The notes below the pieces were generated by a model. The model saw nothing but the letters and a program-made list of their open reading frames with translations, had not been told where the DNA came from and searched no databases. Shown in pieces: positions 7,637 through 15,905 of a stretch of 64,000 bases of DNA (its first letter is position 1; each line of letters begins with the position of its first letter). Origin of the DNA: Alistipes sp. (GTDB taxonomy: Bacteria; Bacteroidota; Bacteroidia; Bacteroidales; Rikenellaceae); NCBI GenBank assembly GCA_017560425.1, contig JAFZEX010000024.1, forward strand, positions 1 to 64,000, in the 5' to 3' direction. A program made the translations under genes and the position numbers.

Positions 7637-9934
7637 ATGAGAAAACTCTATTCGATGATGGCACTCATGATGGTGTGTGCGCTATCATTCGTGGCTTGCG
7701 AGGAGCCTACTCCCGAGCCTGAACCACAGCCACAGCCTTCGGCACTAACATTCGAGCTCGAGGTGGCGGCAGTATCTAAGACCGATGCAACTTTCAACAT
7801 CACCCCTTCGAACGACGAGGCTAAGTACTTGGTGGTTGTGTCTGACGCTAAGGTTGTTGAGTCGAGCGAGAGCAACTCGGCACTTATCATCAAGCTTTTT
7901 GCCGACATGAAGGCTTATGTTGAGTCTACCGGTGGCAACTACGCTGAGTATATCGCCGAGAAGGCTAAGTCGGGCAAGCTCGAGGGTTACAAGATTGAGA
8001 ACCTTAACCCTGGCACTAACTACTACATCTTGGTGTTCGGCATCGACCTCGAGAACGAGGGCACAACAACATCGGAGCTTCACATGCGTAAGTTCGCTAC
8101 CGAGGCAACTGTTCAGAGCAGCTGCACATTCGAGCTTAAGTACAACGTGAACCTTACAACCGTAGCCTTGAACGTTAAGCCATCGGACAACAACCAGCTT
8201 TGGCACCTTATAAACGTTGCTGTTGATGAGTATCAGACCTACACAAGCGCTGAGGGCGAGTATGGCTGGACTAAGGAGAAGTTCTTCCAGAACTACCTTA
8301 ACACCGAGATTGCAACACTCAAGGACCAGGGCATGTCGGCTGACGAGATTGGCATCAAGCTCTTCCACGAGGGTGCTCGCACACTCAACATCTCGGGCCT
8401 TCAGCCTAAGACTAAGTATGTGACATTTGTTGCTGCGGTAGACTACACCGATGGTGAGGCTTATGTGGCATCTGCCCTTAAGGAGGTGCGCTACAACTCG
8501 GGCGAGGCGGCTGAGAGCAACCTTACTTTCGACATCGACGTATATAACGTTGGTCACTACTCTGCGGAGGTGCGCATAACCCCTTCAGACCTCGAGGCTG
8601 AGTACTACTACTGCATCGGCTATATCGACAGCAAGAAGAAGAGCATGAAGCCTGTGGAGCTTGCTGAGGCTGCTGTGACCGAGTATATCTACTATTGGGA
8701 CGAGAACAACCAGCTTGCACACCGTGACCCTGTGAAGGGCATGGTAGACCTTACAGGCGAGAACAAGCTCGAGCTTAACATCGCTGAGACAGAGTACTAC
8801 ATCGTGGCATTCAGCTTCGAGCGCAACGAGAACTATGGCAAGCTCATCGACGAGGAGACAGGCGAGTATGACTACAACCCTGGTACAATCACCTCAGCAC
8901 CTGTTTACGTGTCGTTCGTGACCGAGGAGCAGGGTAACCCTATGAACGCTGAGTTCGAGTTCAGCGCATCGGATATCGGCCCTTACGGCTTCACGTTGGA
9001 GATTAAGTCGCTCGACCCAACAATCTACTACCAGCCAGGTATCGCCCTTGCTAACGGCTTCAACCCACAGGCGGCTATGGCGCAGTATAGCTCACTCCTT
9101 GCACAGCTCGTGCAGATGACAATGGAGGGTCAGAGCCCAAGCCTTACCTTCTGGGAGGCATTGGAGGAGAAGCTACAGGCATACTACCGCAATGGTGATG
9201 GTAAGTTTGGCGTGGCTAACCTACAGCCTGAGACCGAGTATCTTGCATACGTCTTGGTTATCGACGCTAAGTCACGCGAGTTCGTACGCTGCGTATATAG
9301 CGACGTTATCGCAAAGACCGAGGCTGAGGGCTTGGTAACTCCAAGTGCTAAGGTGCTTGGCACATACAACGGTGATACGGAGGCAGGTGCCGTGTTTGGC
9401 AACGCCGAGCTCACTGCTGGTCGTGCTATCTTGGCTGTCGAGATCGAAAATTTTAATGGTGCATCAGCTGTTTTTAGCGCACTGTCGGCTGATGCATGCG
9501 AAGATTTAGCTTCACTCACGGACCACTACATCATCTCGGAGTTCCGTGGTTATTGGAATCAGTTGCGCAGCCTCGATGTGCCATACGAGTTCTTGGTGGC
9601 AGATTGGGATGTTGCTCAGACAATCTTGGCTTATGCCAAGGATGCTAACGGCCGTGAGGGCAAGGTTGCACGTGTTGGTGTAACGCCTACAGGCGCTGGC
9701 GACGACATCGAGGAGCTTAAGGCCTATGTTAAGGCGGTGAACGATGCTACAGCGCAGCCTGCTAAGTCAATGGTGTTTAGCGAGCAGTCGATGGAGCCTC
9801 AGATGGAGTGCATTTGGAGCGAGGCTGTGGGTGCGCCACGTGCGGCTAAGGTTACCTACCACGAGGTAGAGCCTCTTGCGGTGCCCGTGAGCGATGTTAT
9901 GAGCATCTCGTACGTACGTTCTTACGCTATCTAA
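7637..9934 (+). CDS. Large modular lipoprotein (paralogue 2)
   Basis: A 765-residue paralogue of the genes at 4659 and 9999. It has Cys21 (LSFVAC), a PEPEPQPQP linker, and four modules with the same strand-turn signature (FNITPSNDEAKY, LNVKPSDNNQLWH, VRITPSDLEAEYYY, LEIKSLDPTIYY). The shared C-terminal domain (from about residue 575) carries GDTEAGAVFGNAELTAG and VADWDVAQTILAYAKD. Module three is longer than in the paralogues, with a charged insertion around EETGEYDYNPG. It ends in YVRSYAI. No enzyme motif is present; a surface binding or structural role is likely (inference). Confidence 0.85.
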   Translation: MRKLYSMMALMMVCALSFVACEEPTPEPEPQPQPSALTFELEVAAVSKTDATFNITPSNDEAKYLVVVSDAKVVESSESNSALIIKLFADMKAYVESTGGNYAEYIAEKAKSGKLEGYKIENLNPGTNYYILVFGIDLENEGTTTSELHMRKFATEATVQSSCTFELKYNVNLTTVALNVKPSDNNQLWHLINVAVDEYQTYTSAEGEYGWTKEKFFQNYLNTEIATLKDQGMSADEIGIKLFHEGARTLNISGLQPKTKYVTFVAAVDYTDGEAYVASALKEVRYNSGEAAESNLTFDIDVYNVGHYSAEVRITPSDLEAEYYYCIGYIDSKKKSMKPVELAEAAVTEYIYYWDENNQLAHRDPVKGMVDLTGENKLELNIAETEYYIVAFSFERNENYGKLIDEETGEYDYNPGTITSAPVYVSFVTEEQGNPMNAEFEFSASDIGPYGFTLEIKSLDPTIYYQPGIALANGFNPQAAMAQYSSLLAQLVQMTMEGQSPSLTFWEALEEKLQAYYRNGDGKFGVANLQPETEYLAYVLVIDAKSREFVRCVYSDVIAKTEAEGLVTPSAKVLGTYNGDTEAGAVFGNAELTAGRAILAVEIENFNGASAVFSALSADACEDLASLTDHYIISEFRGYWNQLRSLDVPYEFLVADWDVAQTILAYAKDANGREGKVARVGVTPTGAGDDIEELKAYVKAVNDATAQPAKSMVFSEQSMEPQMECIWSEAVGAPRAAKVTYHEVEPLAVPVSDVMSISYVRSYAI

Positions 9935-9952
9935 CACAGCGAGTTATAATTT

Positions 9953-9984
9953 GGGGAGCTGCACTCGGGTGTGGCTCCCTTTTT
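9953..9984 (+). terminator. Terminator after lipoprotein 7637
   Basis: GGGAGC (9954-9959) pairs with GCTCCC (9974-9979) around CAC/GTG, followed by a T tract. It ends 15 bases before the next start codon, so it may act as an attenuator between the two paralogues. Confidence 0.7.
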
Positions 9985-9998
9985 CAAATCTATAGGTC

Positions 9999-12023
9999 AT
10001 GAAAAACTATATCTTATTTCCGCTCCTAAGCGTTGTGCTCGCCATGATGTGTGTGTCGTGCCAGCAGCCCGAGGAGCCTACGCCCGTTGCTCCACGTGAT
10101 AGTTTCGAGGTGGTTATCCACGATACGTCGCGAGGTTCGGTGCGCTTCTCGGTAACGCCCGAAGATAACGACATGGACTATCTATGTGTAGTCTACGAAG
10201 AGGCTGAGGTTGAGGAGTTTAGCCGTGAGGAGTTCTTGGTGCAGGATGTCTTTATGAAGATAACCACGGAGGCTTATGAGAAGGGTAAAACTTTTGAGGA
10301 GTATATGCCCGAGGTTGTAGACCGTGGCAAGATTGAGGATGTTGTGTTCTCGGGGCTTAAGGCCGATACCGAGCACTGCATAATCATCTTTGGCGTAGAT
10401 GCCGAGAGGGGTTACGCCTGCTGCACACACATAACGAAGAGCTATTTCCATACAACCAACCTTCCCCAGCTTGTCTGCGACTTTAGAGTGAGCCACTCGG
10501 TCAAGAACAACTCTGTGTATCTCAATGTTGACCCTACCGACGAGGATATTAAGTGGTATTTGTGCACCATGCCTGTGTCGCAGTACAACTACTACGTCGT
10601 GGACGAGGAGGGCTATCAGATGTCGCACAACTACTTTTATGAGTACTTCTTCCAGCAGGATATCAACGCCCTCTTGGGTCAGGGTGCTTCGAACGAGCAG
10701 GTGCTCGAGGCGTTGGTGCACCAGGGCAAGCTCAGCCTCTATGCATCGGGCCTAAAGGCGAATACCGACTACTACTACCTCATTGCGGGACTTGTTGTAG
10801 ACCACGACGGCATAGCCATATGCACTGAGGTGCAGAGGGGTATGTACACCACGGGCGATGCCGAGCAGTCGTCGATGACCTTCGACATTAAGGTGTGGAA
10901 CGTGGGTCAGATGGAGGCATCGTTCAGCATCACGCCATCGAACAACAACGACAAATACTGCGCCCTTGTAGCCCCTTGGGACGGCGTTACCGAGGCTCAG
11001 GAGATGATGCATCAGATTGTTGAGCAGTGGGGTGGCTGGATGGATATCATGGCTGACGACAAGGGCTATGTCGAGCACTCGGGCGCTAAGGCCATGAAGC
11101 TCCCCGCCGCCGACACCGACTACTACATCATCGCCTTTGGCTACGATGGTGGCATAACCACCGAGGCAAAGATGGTCACCTTCCGCACGCTCCCTGGAGG
11201 CTCGGTCGAGGATGTGCAGTTTGGCATTACGGCATCGTCGGTGTCGCCCTATGGCTTCACGATGAATGTCACCTCGTCGGATAGCACAATCTACTATCTT
11301 GCAGGCGTTTGCCGCGAGGAGGAGTACAACGAGGAGCTACTCATCGAGCAGGAGAACGAGGCTTTCGACTACTACTTCGAGGAGTACAAAAAGTTTAACC
11401 CCGTGATTACCGTGGCAGAGATATTGGACCAATACTACTACAACGGAGGCTCTACGCTCCAGGCTTCGGGCTTGCTGCCCGATACCGACTATTTCGGCTA
11501 TATCTTCGCCCTCGACATACACACGGGCAAGGTTGTTAAGAGCTTCACGTTCCCCGCCATGGCACGCACCACGCAGCTATCGGAGGTGGCTATGCCACAG
11601 ATGGAGCTTATTGGCTACTTCTCGGGCGACGAGGAGGCGGGCACGGTCTTTGGCAATGCCGCAGCAACCAAGGGCAAGGTGATTACCGTGGTTAAGTATA
11701 CCAACCTCGAGGGTGTGCGCACGCTCTTCTCGATGATCTCGCCCGACGACGTGAGCAACCCACTCACGGTCTCCGATGCCGAGCTATGGGGACTAACCAC
11801 GGGATATTGGAAGACCACCAGCACGCAGCAGCCATATAGCTACTACCTTACCGAGTGGAACACCGTATATACGGCATTGTGCTACGCCACCGACACCTCG
11901 GGCGTTGTAGGCCCTATGAGCCGCCTATATACCTGTGCCACAGCCGATAACAAGAGCGATATTCAGAAGCTTATCGACCTTGCTGATGAGCAGAATGGTA
12001 CTCGTGCGGGACTGATTTTTTAA
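9999..12023 (+). CDS. Large modular lipoprotein (paralogue 3)
   Basis: A 674-residue paralogue of 4659 and 7637, closest to 4659. Module one here shares the helix-like segment around VEEFSREEFLVQD and EYMPEVVD. Lipid-anchored Cys21 follows MMCVSC; the linker is short. The modules carry FSVTPEDNDMDY, LNVDPTDEDIKWY, FSITPSNNNDKY and MNVTSSDSTIYY. The C-terminal domain has GDEEAGTVFGNAAATKG and YLTEWNTVYTALCYATD. Unlike 4659 it uses GCC/GGC/CTC codons rather than the ribosomal-type set, suggesting lower expression. The protein ends earlier than its paralogues, without their ~60-residue tail. Confidence 0.85.
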   Translation: MKNYILFPLLSVVLAMMCVSCQQPEEPTPVAPRDSFEVVIHDTSRGSVRFSVTPEDNDMDYLCVVYEEAEVEEFSREEFLVQDVFMKITTEAYEKGKTFEEYMPEVVDRGKIEDVVFSGLKADTEHCIIIFGVDAERGYACCTHITKSYFHTTNLPQLVCDFRVSHSVKNNSVYLNVDPTDEDIKWYLCTMPVSQYNYYVVDEEGYQMSHNYFYEYFFQQDINALLGQGASNEQVLEALVHQGKLSLYASGLKANTDYYYLIAGLVVDHDGIAICTEVQRGMYTTGDAEQSSMTFDIKVWNVGQMEASFSITPSNNNDKYCALVAPWDGVTEAQEMMHQIVEQWGGWMDIMADDKGYVEHSGAKAMKLPAADTDYYIIAFGYDGGITTEAKMVTFRTLPGGSVEDVQFGITASSVSPYGFTMNVTSSDSTIYYLAGVCREEEYNEELLIEQENEAFDYYFEEYKKFNPVITVAEILDQYYYNGGSTLQASGLLPDTDYFGYIFALDIHTGKVVKSFTFPAMARTTQLSEVAMPQMELIGYFSGDEEAGTVFGNAAATKGKVITVVKYTNLEGVRTLFSMISPDDVSNPLTVSDAELWGLTTGYWKTTSTQQPYSYYLTEWNTVYTALCYATDTSGVVGPMSRLYTCATADNKSDIQKLIDLADEQNGTRAGLIF

Positions 12024-12031
12024 TTGATTTT

Positions 12032-12170
12032 TTAGGACGAATAGGACCTTTAGGACCCTTTAGGACCTTTAGGACCCTTAGGACGATTAAGAAACTCGGG
12101 GATCGACTTTTTCTTAAAGGTCCTAAGGGTCCTAAAGGTCCTAAGGGTCTTAAGGGGCCTAAGGGTCTTA
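12032..12170. repeat. Long inverted repeat of AGGACC(C)TTT 9-bp units around the CCCGAGTTTC core
   Basis: The left arm (12032-12090) alternates TTTAGGACC and CCTTAGGACC units. The right arm (about 12116-12170) is its near-exact reverse complement over more than 40 bases, including the same alternation. The 25-base centre (12091-12115) is the reverse complement of the core seen at 2755, with about 22 of 25 positions identical. The whole can fold into a hairpin of ~45 bp. It begins 9 bases after the stop codon of the lipoprotein at 9999 and may also end its transcript. Confidence 0.85.
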
Positions 12171-12189
12171 TCTCTCTGCGCCCTCCGCC

Positions 12190-12472
12190 TAAACGAGTAG
12201 GGAACTTAGAGAGTTTAAGGAGCTTAAGGAATTTAGGGATTATGCCTTGCAGAAAATTGTCGGTAGCGCCTCCCTAAACTCCCTAAACTCCCTAAATTCC
12301 CTAAACTCACTATCTCTGCGCCTTGCAGAAAATTGTCGGTAGCGCCCTCCCTAAACTCCCTAAATTCCCTAAATTCCCTAAACTCACTATCTCTGCGCCC
12401 TGCAGAAAATTGTCGGTAGCGCCCTCCCTAAACTCCCTAAATTCCCTAAACTCCCTATCTCTGCGCCCGTTC
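12190..12472. repeat. CCCTAAACT-type 9-bp arrays around three copies of a second core
   Basis: One left arm of AGTTTAAGGAGCTTAAGG type (12196-12240) is followed by three core copies (12244-12270, 12320-12347, 12397-12424), each containing GAAAATTGTCGGTAGCGCC. Each core is followed by a CCCTAAACT/CCCTAAATT array of about five 9-bp units ending CTATCTCTGCGCC. The core-plus-array unit repeats every 76-77 bases. The left arm is complementary to the arrays. Together with the inverted repeat just upstream, this fills the 12024-12642 gap. Confidence 0.85.
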
Positions 12473-12577
12473 AAGAACTGAACTTTCCGGTACAAATATA
12501 CAACCTCAAAACCCCCTTGTCAAGGGGTAAGGGCTAAAAAAATTTAACAGCCAATGTTAAGCCCTTGAACATCAACG

Positions 12578-12619
12578 ACAAAAAAAAGAGCCACCCCGCT
12601 TTTTTTTGCGGGACAGCTC
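12578..12619 (-). terminator. Terminator of the DUF3467 gene
   Basis: On the minus strand GAGCTGTCCCGC and GCGGGGTGGCTC pair around an A-rich loop and are followed by a run of nine Ts, ending 24 bases after the stop codon. Confidence 0.8.
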
Positions 12620-12642
12620 AAAATGTTGTAAAACGTTCAGCT

Positions 12643-12951
12643 CTATGCGTTGCCCTTGCCGCCGAATGGGTCGATTATAGGCTGCTTTGTAGGAATGTTA
12701 ATCTTGCCCACGTTGCTCTCGTAGCGGGTGATGTTCTCCTGCAGAGACATGAGGAGTCGCTTGGCATGCTCGGGGGTGAGCACCACACGGCTCTTAACAC
12801 GTGCCTTAGGGAGTCCTGGGAGCATGGTTGCAAAGTCGATGATAAACTCCGATGTCGAGTGTGCGATGATTGCGAGGTTGCAGTAGTTGCCCTGGGCAAT
12901 CTGCTCGTCGAGCTGTATCTCAATGCCTGCTGCTTTCTTTACTTCGTTCAT
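12643..12951 (-). CDS. DUF3467 domain-containing protein
   Basis: A 102-residue cytosolic protein of the DUF3467 family, which is widespread in Bacteroidota and has no established function. It shows the family's N-terminal strand (GIEIQLDEQIAQGNYCNLAII), an acidic FIIDFATMLPG segment, a basic ARVKSRVVLTPEHAKRLL helix start and ends at IDPFGGKGNA. The start at 12951 (MNEVKKAAG) is chosen over an upstream in-frame ATG because family members begin here. It is monocistronic, with a clear terminator. Confidence 0.85.
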   Translation of the reverse strand: MNEVKKAAGIEIQLDEQIAQGNYCNLAIIAHSTSEFIIDFATMLPGLPKARVKSRVVLTPEHAKRLLMSLQENITRYESNVGKINIPTKQPIIDPFGGKGNA

Positions 12952-13099
12952 GGTTGTATCAAATTTAGTTATTGTTTCATGGTGTAAAGTTACTAAGATT
13001 ATCCTATTTGGCAATATTCTCGGCGTGCAAAAAATCTATCCTTTAGGATAAATATCAATTTTTAGCGCATTTCGTTGCTCAAAAATCGCAAAAAGGTTG

Positions 13100-13107
13100 T
13101 ATCTTTG
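13100..13107 (+). promoter_or_regulatory. -7 element upstream of the LysE-family gene
   Basis: TATCTTTG matches TAnnTTTG. A weak TTGC lies ~21 bases upstream as a possible -33. It predicts a ~65-base leader before the ATG at 13180 and excludes starts further upstream. Confidence 0.55.
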
Positions 13108-13179
13108 CAACGATATATGTGCTCGTGGCTCGTGGGCGTAGAGTCGGGTGGCGAGCATGTCGAAAAAAGAGAGAAACAA

Positions 13180-13839
13180 ATGCTTATAGGCTTACTTAAA
13201 ATACTTATCGGAGGCTTCTGCGTGGGCCTTGCATCGTCGGTTACGGTGGGCCCTGTGGCGGTGTTGTGCATCCAGCGCACGCTGAGCAAGGGCTACTTCT
13301 CGGGCTTAGCCTCGGGCTTTGGTGTGGCTGTTGCCGACACCTTTCTTGCCATCCTCGCCTTCTCGGTATTCGCACTCATCAAGTCGTACATCGACGAGTA
13401 TAGCACCATAATTCAGATATGTGGCGGCGCTATTGTCATCATCATAGGCATCTTCATATTCTTTCAAAACCCTGTGCCTCAGATACGTAAGAACCGTGCT
13501 GGCATGCGCAACCTATGGCAAGACTTCGCCTCGATGTTTGGCGTCACGCTTGCCAACTTCCCCGTTATCATACCCTACATCCTCGCATTCTTCACGATGT
13601 TCAATATCGACATATCGATGTCGCCCGACGCTATGTCTGCCAGCCGTATCGTGCAGAACATGTTCGTCATCCTCGGCTTCCTCGTCGGCGCTGCGACATG
13701 GTGGCTCTCGATAACCTCGCTAATCAACATATTCCGTAAGCGTTTCCGTCCACGCCACATGCTCACAATAAACCATGTTGCGGGCATCGTCATCAGCTTT
13801 CTCGGACTCATCACACTACTCTCGACAATAATCAAATAA
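13180..13839 (+). CDS. LysE/RhtB-family amino-acid exporter
   Basis: A 219-residue inner-membrane protein of the LysE superfamily, exporters of amino acids or their derivatives. It has the family's glycine-rich first membrane segment (GGFCVGLASSVTVGPVAVLC, where the GPV motif is diagnostic) and about six hydrophobic segments. The charged loop QNPVPQIRKNRAGMRN lies between segments three and four. The ATG at 13180 is preferred because the reading frame upstream has no membrane-protein character. It ends one base before cmk, so the pair may be co-transcribed. The substrate cannot be inferred. Confidence 0.85.
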   Translation: MLIGLLKILIGGFCVGLASSVTVGPVAVLCIQRTLSKGYFSGLASGFGVAVADTFLAILAFSVFALIKSYIDEYSTIIQICGGAIVIIIGIFIFFQNPVPQIRKNRAGMRNLWQDFASMFGVTLANFPVIIPYILAFFTMFNIDISMSPDAMSASRIVQNMFVILGFLVGAATWWLSITSLINIFRKRFRPRHMLTINHVAGIVISFLGLITLLSTIIK

Positions 13840-13840
13840 C

Positions 13841-14536
13841 ATGGATAACAAGAGAATAATCATTGCCCTCGACGGCCACTCGTCGTGTGGCAAGAGCACA
13901 TTTGCTAAGGCTATAGCTGCCCGCTTAGGCTACATCTTTATCGACACCGGCGCAATGTATCGTGCTGTGGCATTGTATGCCATGGAGCATGGTGCTATCG
14001 AGTCGGGCATTATCAACGAGGATAGGGTTGTGGCAATGCTCGCCGACATAAATATCGACTTTAGGTTTAACCCCGAGCGTGGTGCCTCGGACATATATGT
14101 CAATGGCGACCTGGTCGAGGGCAAGATTCGCACCATCGAGGTTAGCAACTGCGTGAGCGCCGTGAGCTCTATTGCCCAGGTGCGTGAGAAGCTCGTTAAG
14201 ATGCAGCAGACAATGGGCGAGCGCAAGGGTGTGGTCATGGACGGCAGAGATATCGGCACGGTGGTATTCCCCAATGCCGAGCTTAAGATTTACATGACGG
14301 CAGATGCCAAAGTGCGTGCCGAGCGTCGCTACAAGGAGCTTACTGCCAAGGGCGATAGCGTGTCGTTCGACGAGATCTACGAGAACGTGGTGTCACGCGA
14401 TAGGGCCGACATGAGCCGTGCCATCTCGCCACTACGCAAGGCTGACGATGCCATCGTCTTGGACAACTCCGCAATGAGCGTCGAGGAGCAGATGGCGTGG
14501 TTCGACAGAGAGTATCACCGTGTTTTGGGCTGTTAG
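13841..14536 (+). CDS. cmk: Cytidylate kinase
   Basis: (d)CMP kinase (231 aa), which phosphorylates CMP/dCMP with ATP for nucleotide recycling. The P-loop is GHSSCGKST (about residues 12-20). The NMP-binding region is FIDTGAMYRAVAL and the conserved MDGRDIGTVVFPNAELKIYM follows at about 130-150. The lid region is RADMSRAISPLRKADDA. It directly follows the LysE gene and is 2 bases before ispH, an arrangement common in Bacteroidota. Confidence 0.95.
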   Translation: MDNKRIIIALDGHSSCGKSTFAKAIAARLGYIFIDTGAMYRAVALYAMEHGAIESGIINEDRVVAMLADINIDFRFNPERGASDIYVNGDLVEGKIRTIEVSNCVSAVSSIAQVREKLVKMQQTMGERKGVVMDGRDIGTVVFPNAELKIYMTADAKVRAERRYKELTAKGDSVSFDEIYENVVSRDRADMSRAISPLRKADDAIVLDNSAMSVEEQMAWFDREYHRVLGC

Positions 14537-14538
14537 TT

Positions 14539-15402
14539 ATGCGTGTAGTCATAGACGAAAACTCGGGCTTCTGCTTCGGCGTTGTGCGTGCCATAGGCGA
14601 GGCTGAGGAGGCACTAAGGCGTGTTGGCGAGGTGTCGTCGCTGGGCGACATTGTCCACAACCGTGTCGAGGTGCAGCGCCTCGAGGCCCTTGGCTTGCGC
14701 ACCATCACCCACAACCAAATAGATACGGTGGGCAGTGGCATGCTCCTTATACGTGCTCATGGCGAGCCCCCACGCACCTACGAGCTGGCAAAGAGCCTTG
14801 GCGTGAGCGTTATCGATGCTACGTGTCCCGTTGTTGCACGCCTCCAGCGCCGTGTGCGTGAGGCTTACGACAAGATGATGGCTGAGGGTGGCTGTGTTGT
14901 GCTGTTGGGCAAGCGTGGCCATGCCGAGGTTGTGGGACTCACGGGTCAGGTAGGTGATGATGTTATCGTTGTGGAGGGCGAGCGTGACCTCGAGGCTATC
15001 GACTTTACGAAGCCTATCTACTTCCTCTCGCAAACCACGCAGAGCATCGAGCTATTTAACCACCTCGGCGCAGAGATTAAGCGTAGGTCGGAGTGTGCTG
15101 AAAAGGTCACCATCGACGACACTATTTGCCGTCGTGTGGCGGGCCGTGAGCCTCTGCTTGCTAAGTTTTCGAAGAGTGTCGATGTGGTGGTCTTCGTGTC
15201 GGGTCGCAAGTCCTCGAATGGCAAGGTGTTGTGCGAGGTGTGTCGCCGTGCTAACGAGCGCTGCTACATGGTCGAGGAGGCTTCGGAGCTCGAGGCTAAG
15301 TGGTTCGAGGGTGTCGAGAGTGTCGGCATCTGTGGCGCTACATCAACCCCTCGCTGGCTTATGGAGAGTGTGGCATGTGCTGTTGAGCAGATTACTAAAT
15401 AA
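14539..15402 (+). CDS. ispH: 4-hydroxy-3-methylbut-2-enyl diphosphate reductase
   Basis: IspH/LytB (287 aa) catalyses the last step of the MEP isoprenoid pathway, making IPP and DMAPP from HMBPP with a [4Fe-4S] cluster. The three cluster cysteines are Cys12 (GFCFGV), Cys96 (DATCPVV) and Cys197 (DDTICRRVAGRE). Substrate-binding histidines lie in RAHGEPP and GHAEVVGLTGQ, and the family end GICGATSTPRWLM is intact. The ATG at 14539, 2 bases after cmk, starts the conserved MRVVIDENSGFCFG; an upstream in-frame start would overlap cmk and add unrelated residues. Confidence 0.95.
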   Translation: MRVVIDENSGFCFGVVRAIGEAEEALRRVGEVSSLGDIVHNRVEVQRLEALGLRTITHNQIDTVGSGMLLIRAHGEPPRTYELAKSLGVSVIDATCPVVARLQRRVREAYDKMMAEGGCVVLLGKRGHAEVVGLTGQVGDDVIVVEGERDLEAIDFTKPIYFLSQTTQSIELFNHLGAEIKRRSECAEKVTIDDTICRRVAGREPLLAKFSKSVDVVVFVSGRKSSNGKVLCEVCRRANERCYMVEEASELEAKWFEGVESVGICGATSTPRWLMESVACAVEQITK

Positions 15403-15414
15403 AACTTTGTGGTT

Positions 15415-15900
15415 ATGAAATATATACTTCGTTCGCTGAAATATCTCGTCGTGTTGTGCGTTTTGTATGTGGCTATGGTGTGGCTTAAGCTCCTTACCGA
15501 GCCTATGCCTGTTGGCTTGTGCGATGCTGTTGGGGCATACCTCTCTACCGACCACGGACGACTAATGTTGGTCTGCTTCGTGGCGTTGGCTGCGGTCTAC
15601 CCCCTGTTTGGCTTCATGCGTAGCCGTGTCGAGGGGTGCAACATTGTGGAGGATAGGGTGCGCATCGACAATGCCATGCATGTCTATGGCTTTAAGCTTG
15701 TCGAGGAGCGTGAGGAAAAGCTCGTGTACCGTGCCATGGGCATCTTGCAGCGCCTATGGTTTGTCTTCGAAGATAGGGTAGAGGTGCGCAAGGTAGATGG
15801 TGGCGTTGAGCTCTATGGCGTGCGTCGTGCCGTTGCCCGCATAGCGTTTCAGCTCAAGGCATATATTGCAAATCGTCGTTATGAGAGTGAAGAAAAATAG
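15415..15900 (+). CDS. Two-helix membrane protein of unknown function
   Basis: A 161-residue protein with two predicted membrane helices (about residues 5-26 and 43-64), then a soluble region rich in Val, Arg and Glu (VRIDNAMHVYGFKLVEERE, VYRAMGILQRLWFVFEDRVE). The ATG at 15415 is preferred over the GTG at 15409. It lies between ispH and ctpA with gaps of 12 and 5 bases, so it is part of the same operon. I do not recognise the family. Confidence 0.75.
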   Translation: MKYILRSLKYLVVLCVLYVAMVWLKLLTEPMPVGLCDAVGAYLSTDHGRLMLVCFVALAAVYPLFGFMRSRVEGCNIVEDRVRIDNAMHVYGFKLVEEREEKLVYRAMGILQRLWFVFEDRVEVRKVDGGVELYGVRRAVARIAFQLKAYIANRRYESEEK

Positions 15901-15905
15901 ATAGT

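Noticed and set aside
12091..12115. Invertible promoter or phase-variable switch
   Set aside because: The segment between the inverted arms is only ~25 bases with no promoter motif, and no recombinase gene is nearby.
12244..12424. CRISPR-like look of three cores with intervening segments
   Set aside because: The intervening segments are themselves tandem repeats rather than unique spacers, the cores are spaced 76-77 bases apart, and no cas genes are present.
12310..12495. Minus-strand frame giving REF and GNL tripeptide repeats
   Set aside because: The tripeptide repetition is a by-product of the 9-bp DNA period; the frame spans the invariant cores and has no start context.
12565..12987. 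Plus-strand 140-codon frame opposite the DUF3467 gene
   Set aside because: It is antisense to a recognised conserved family and crosses that gene's terminator.
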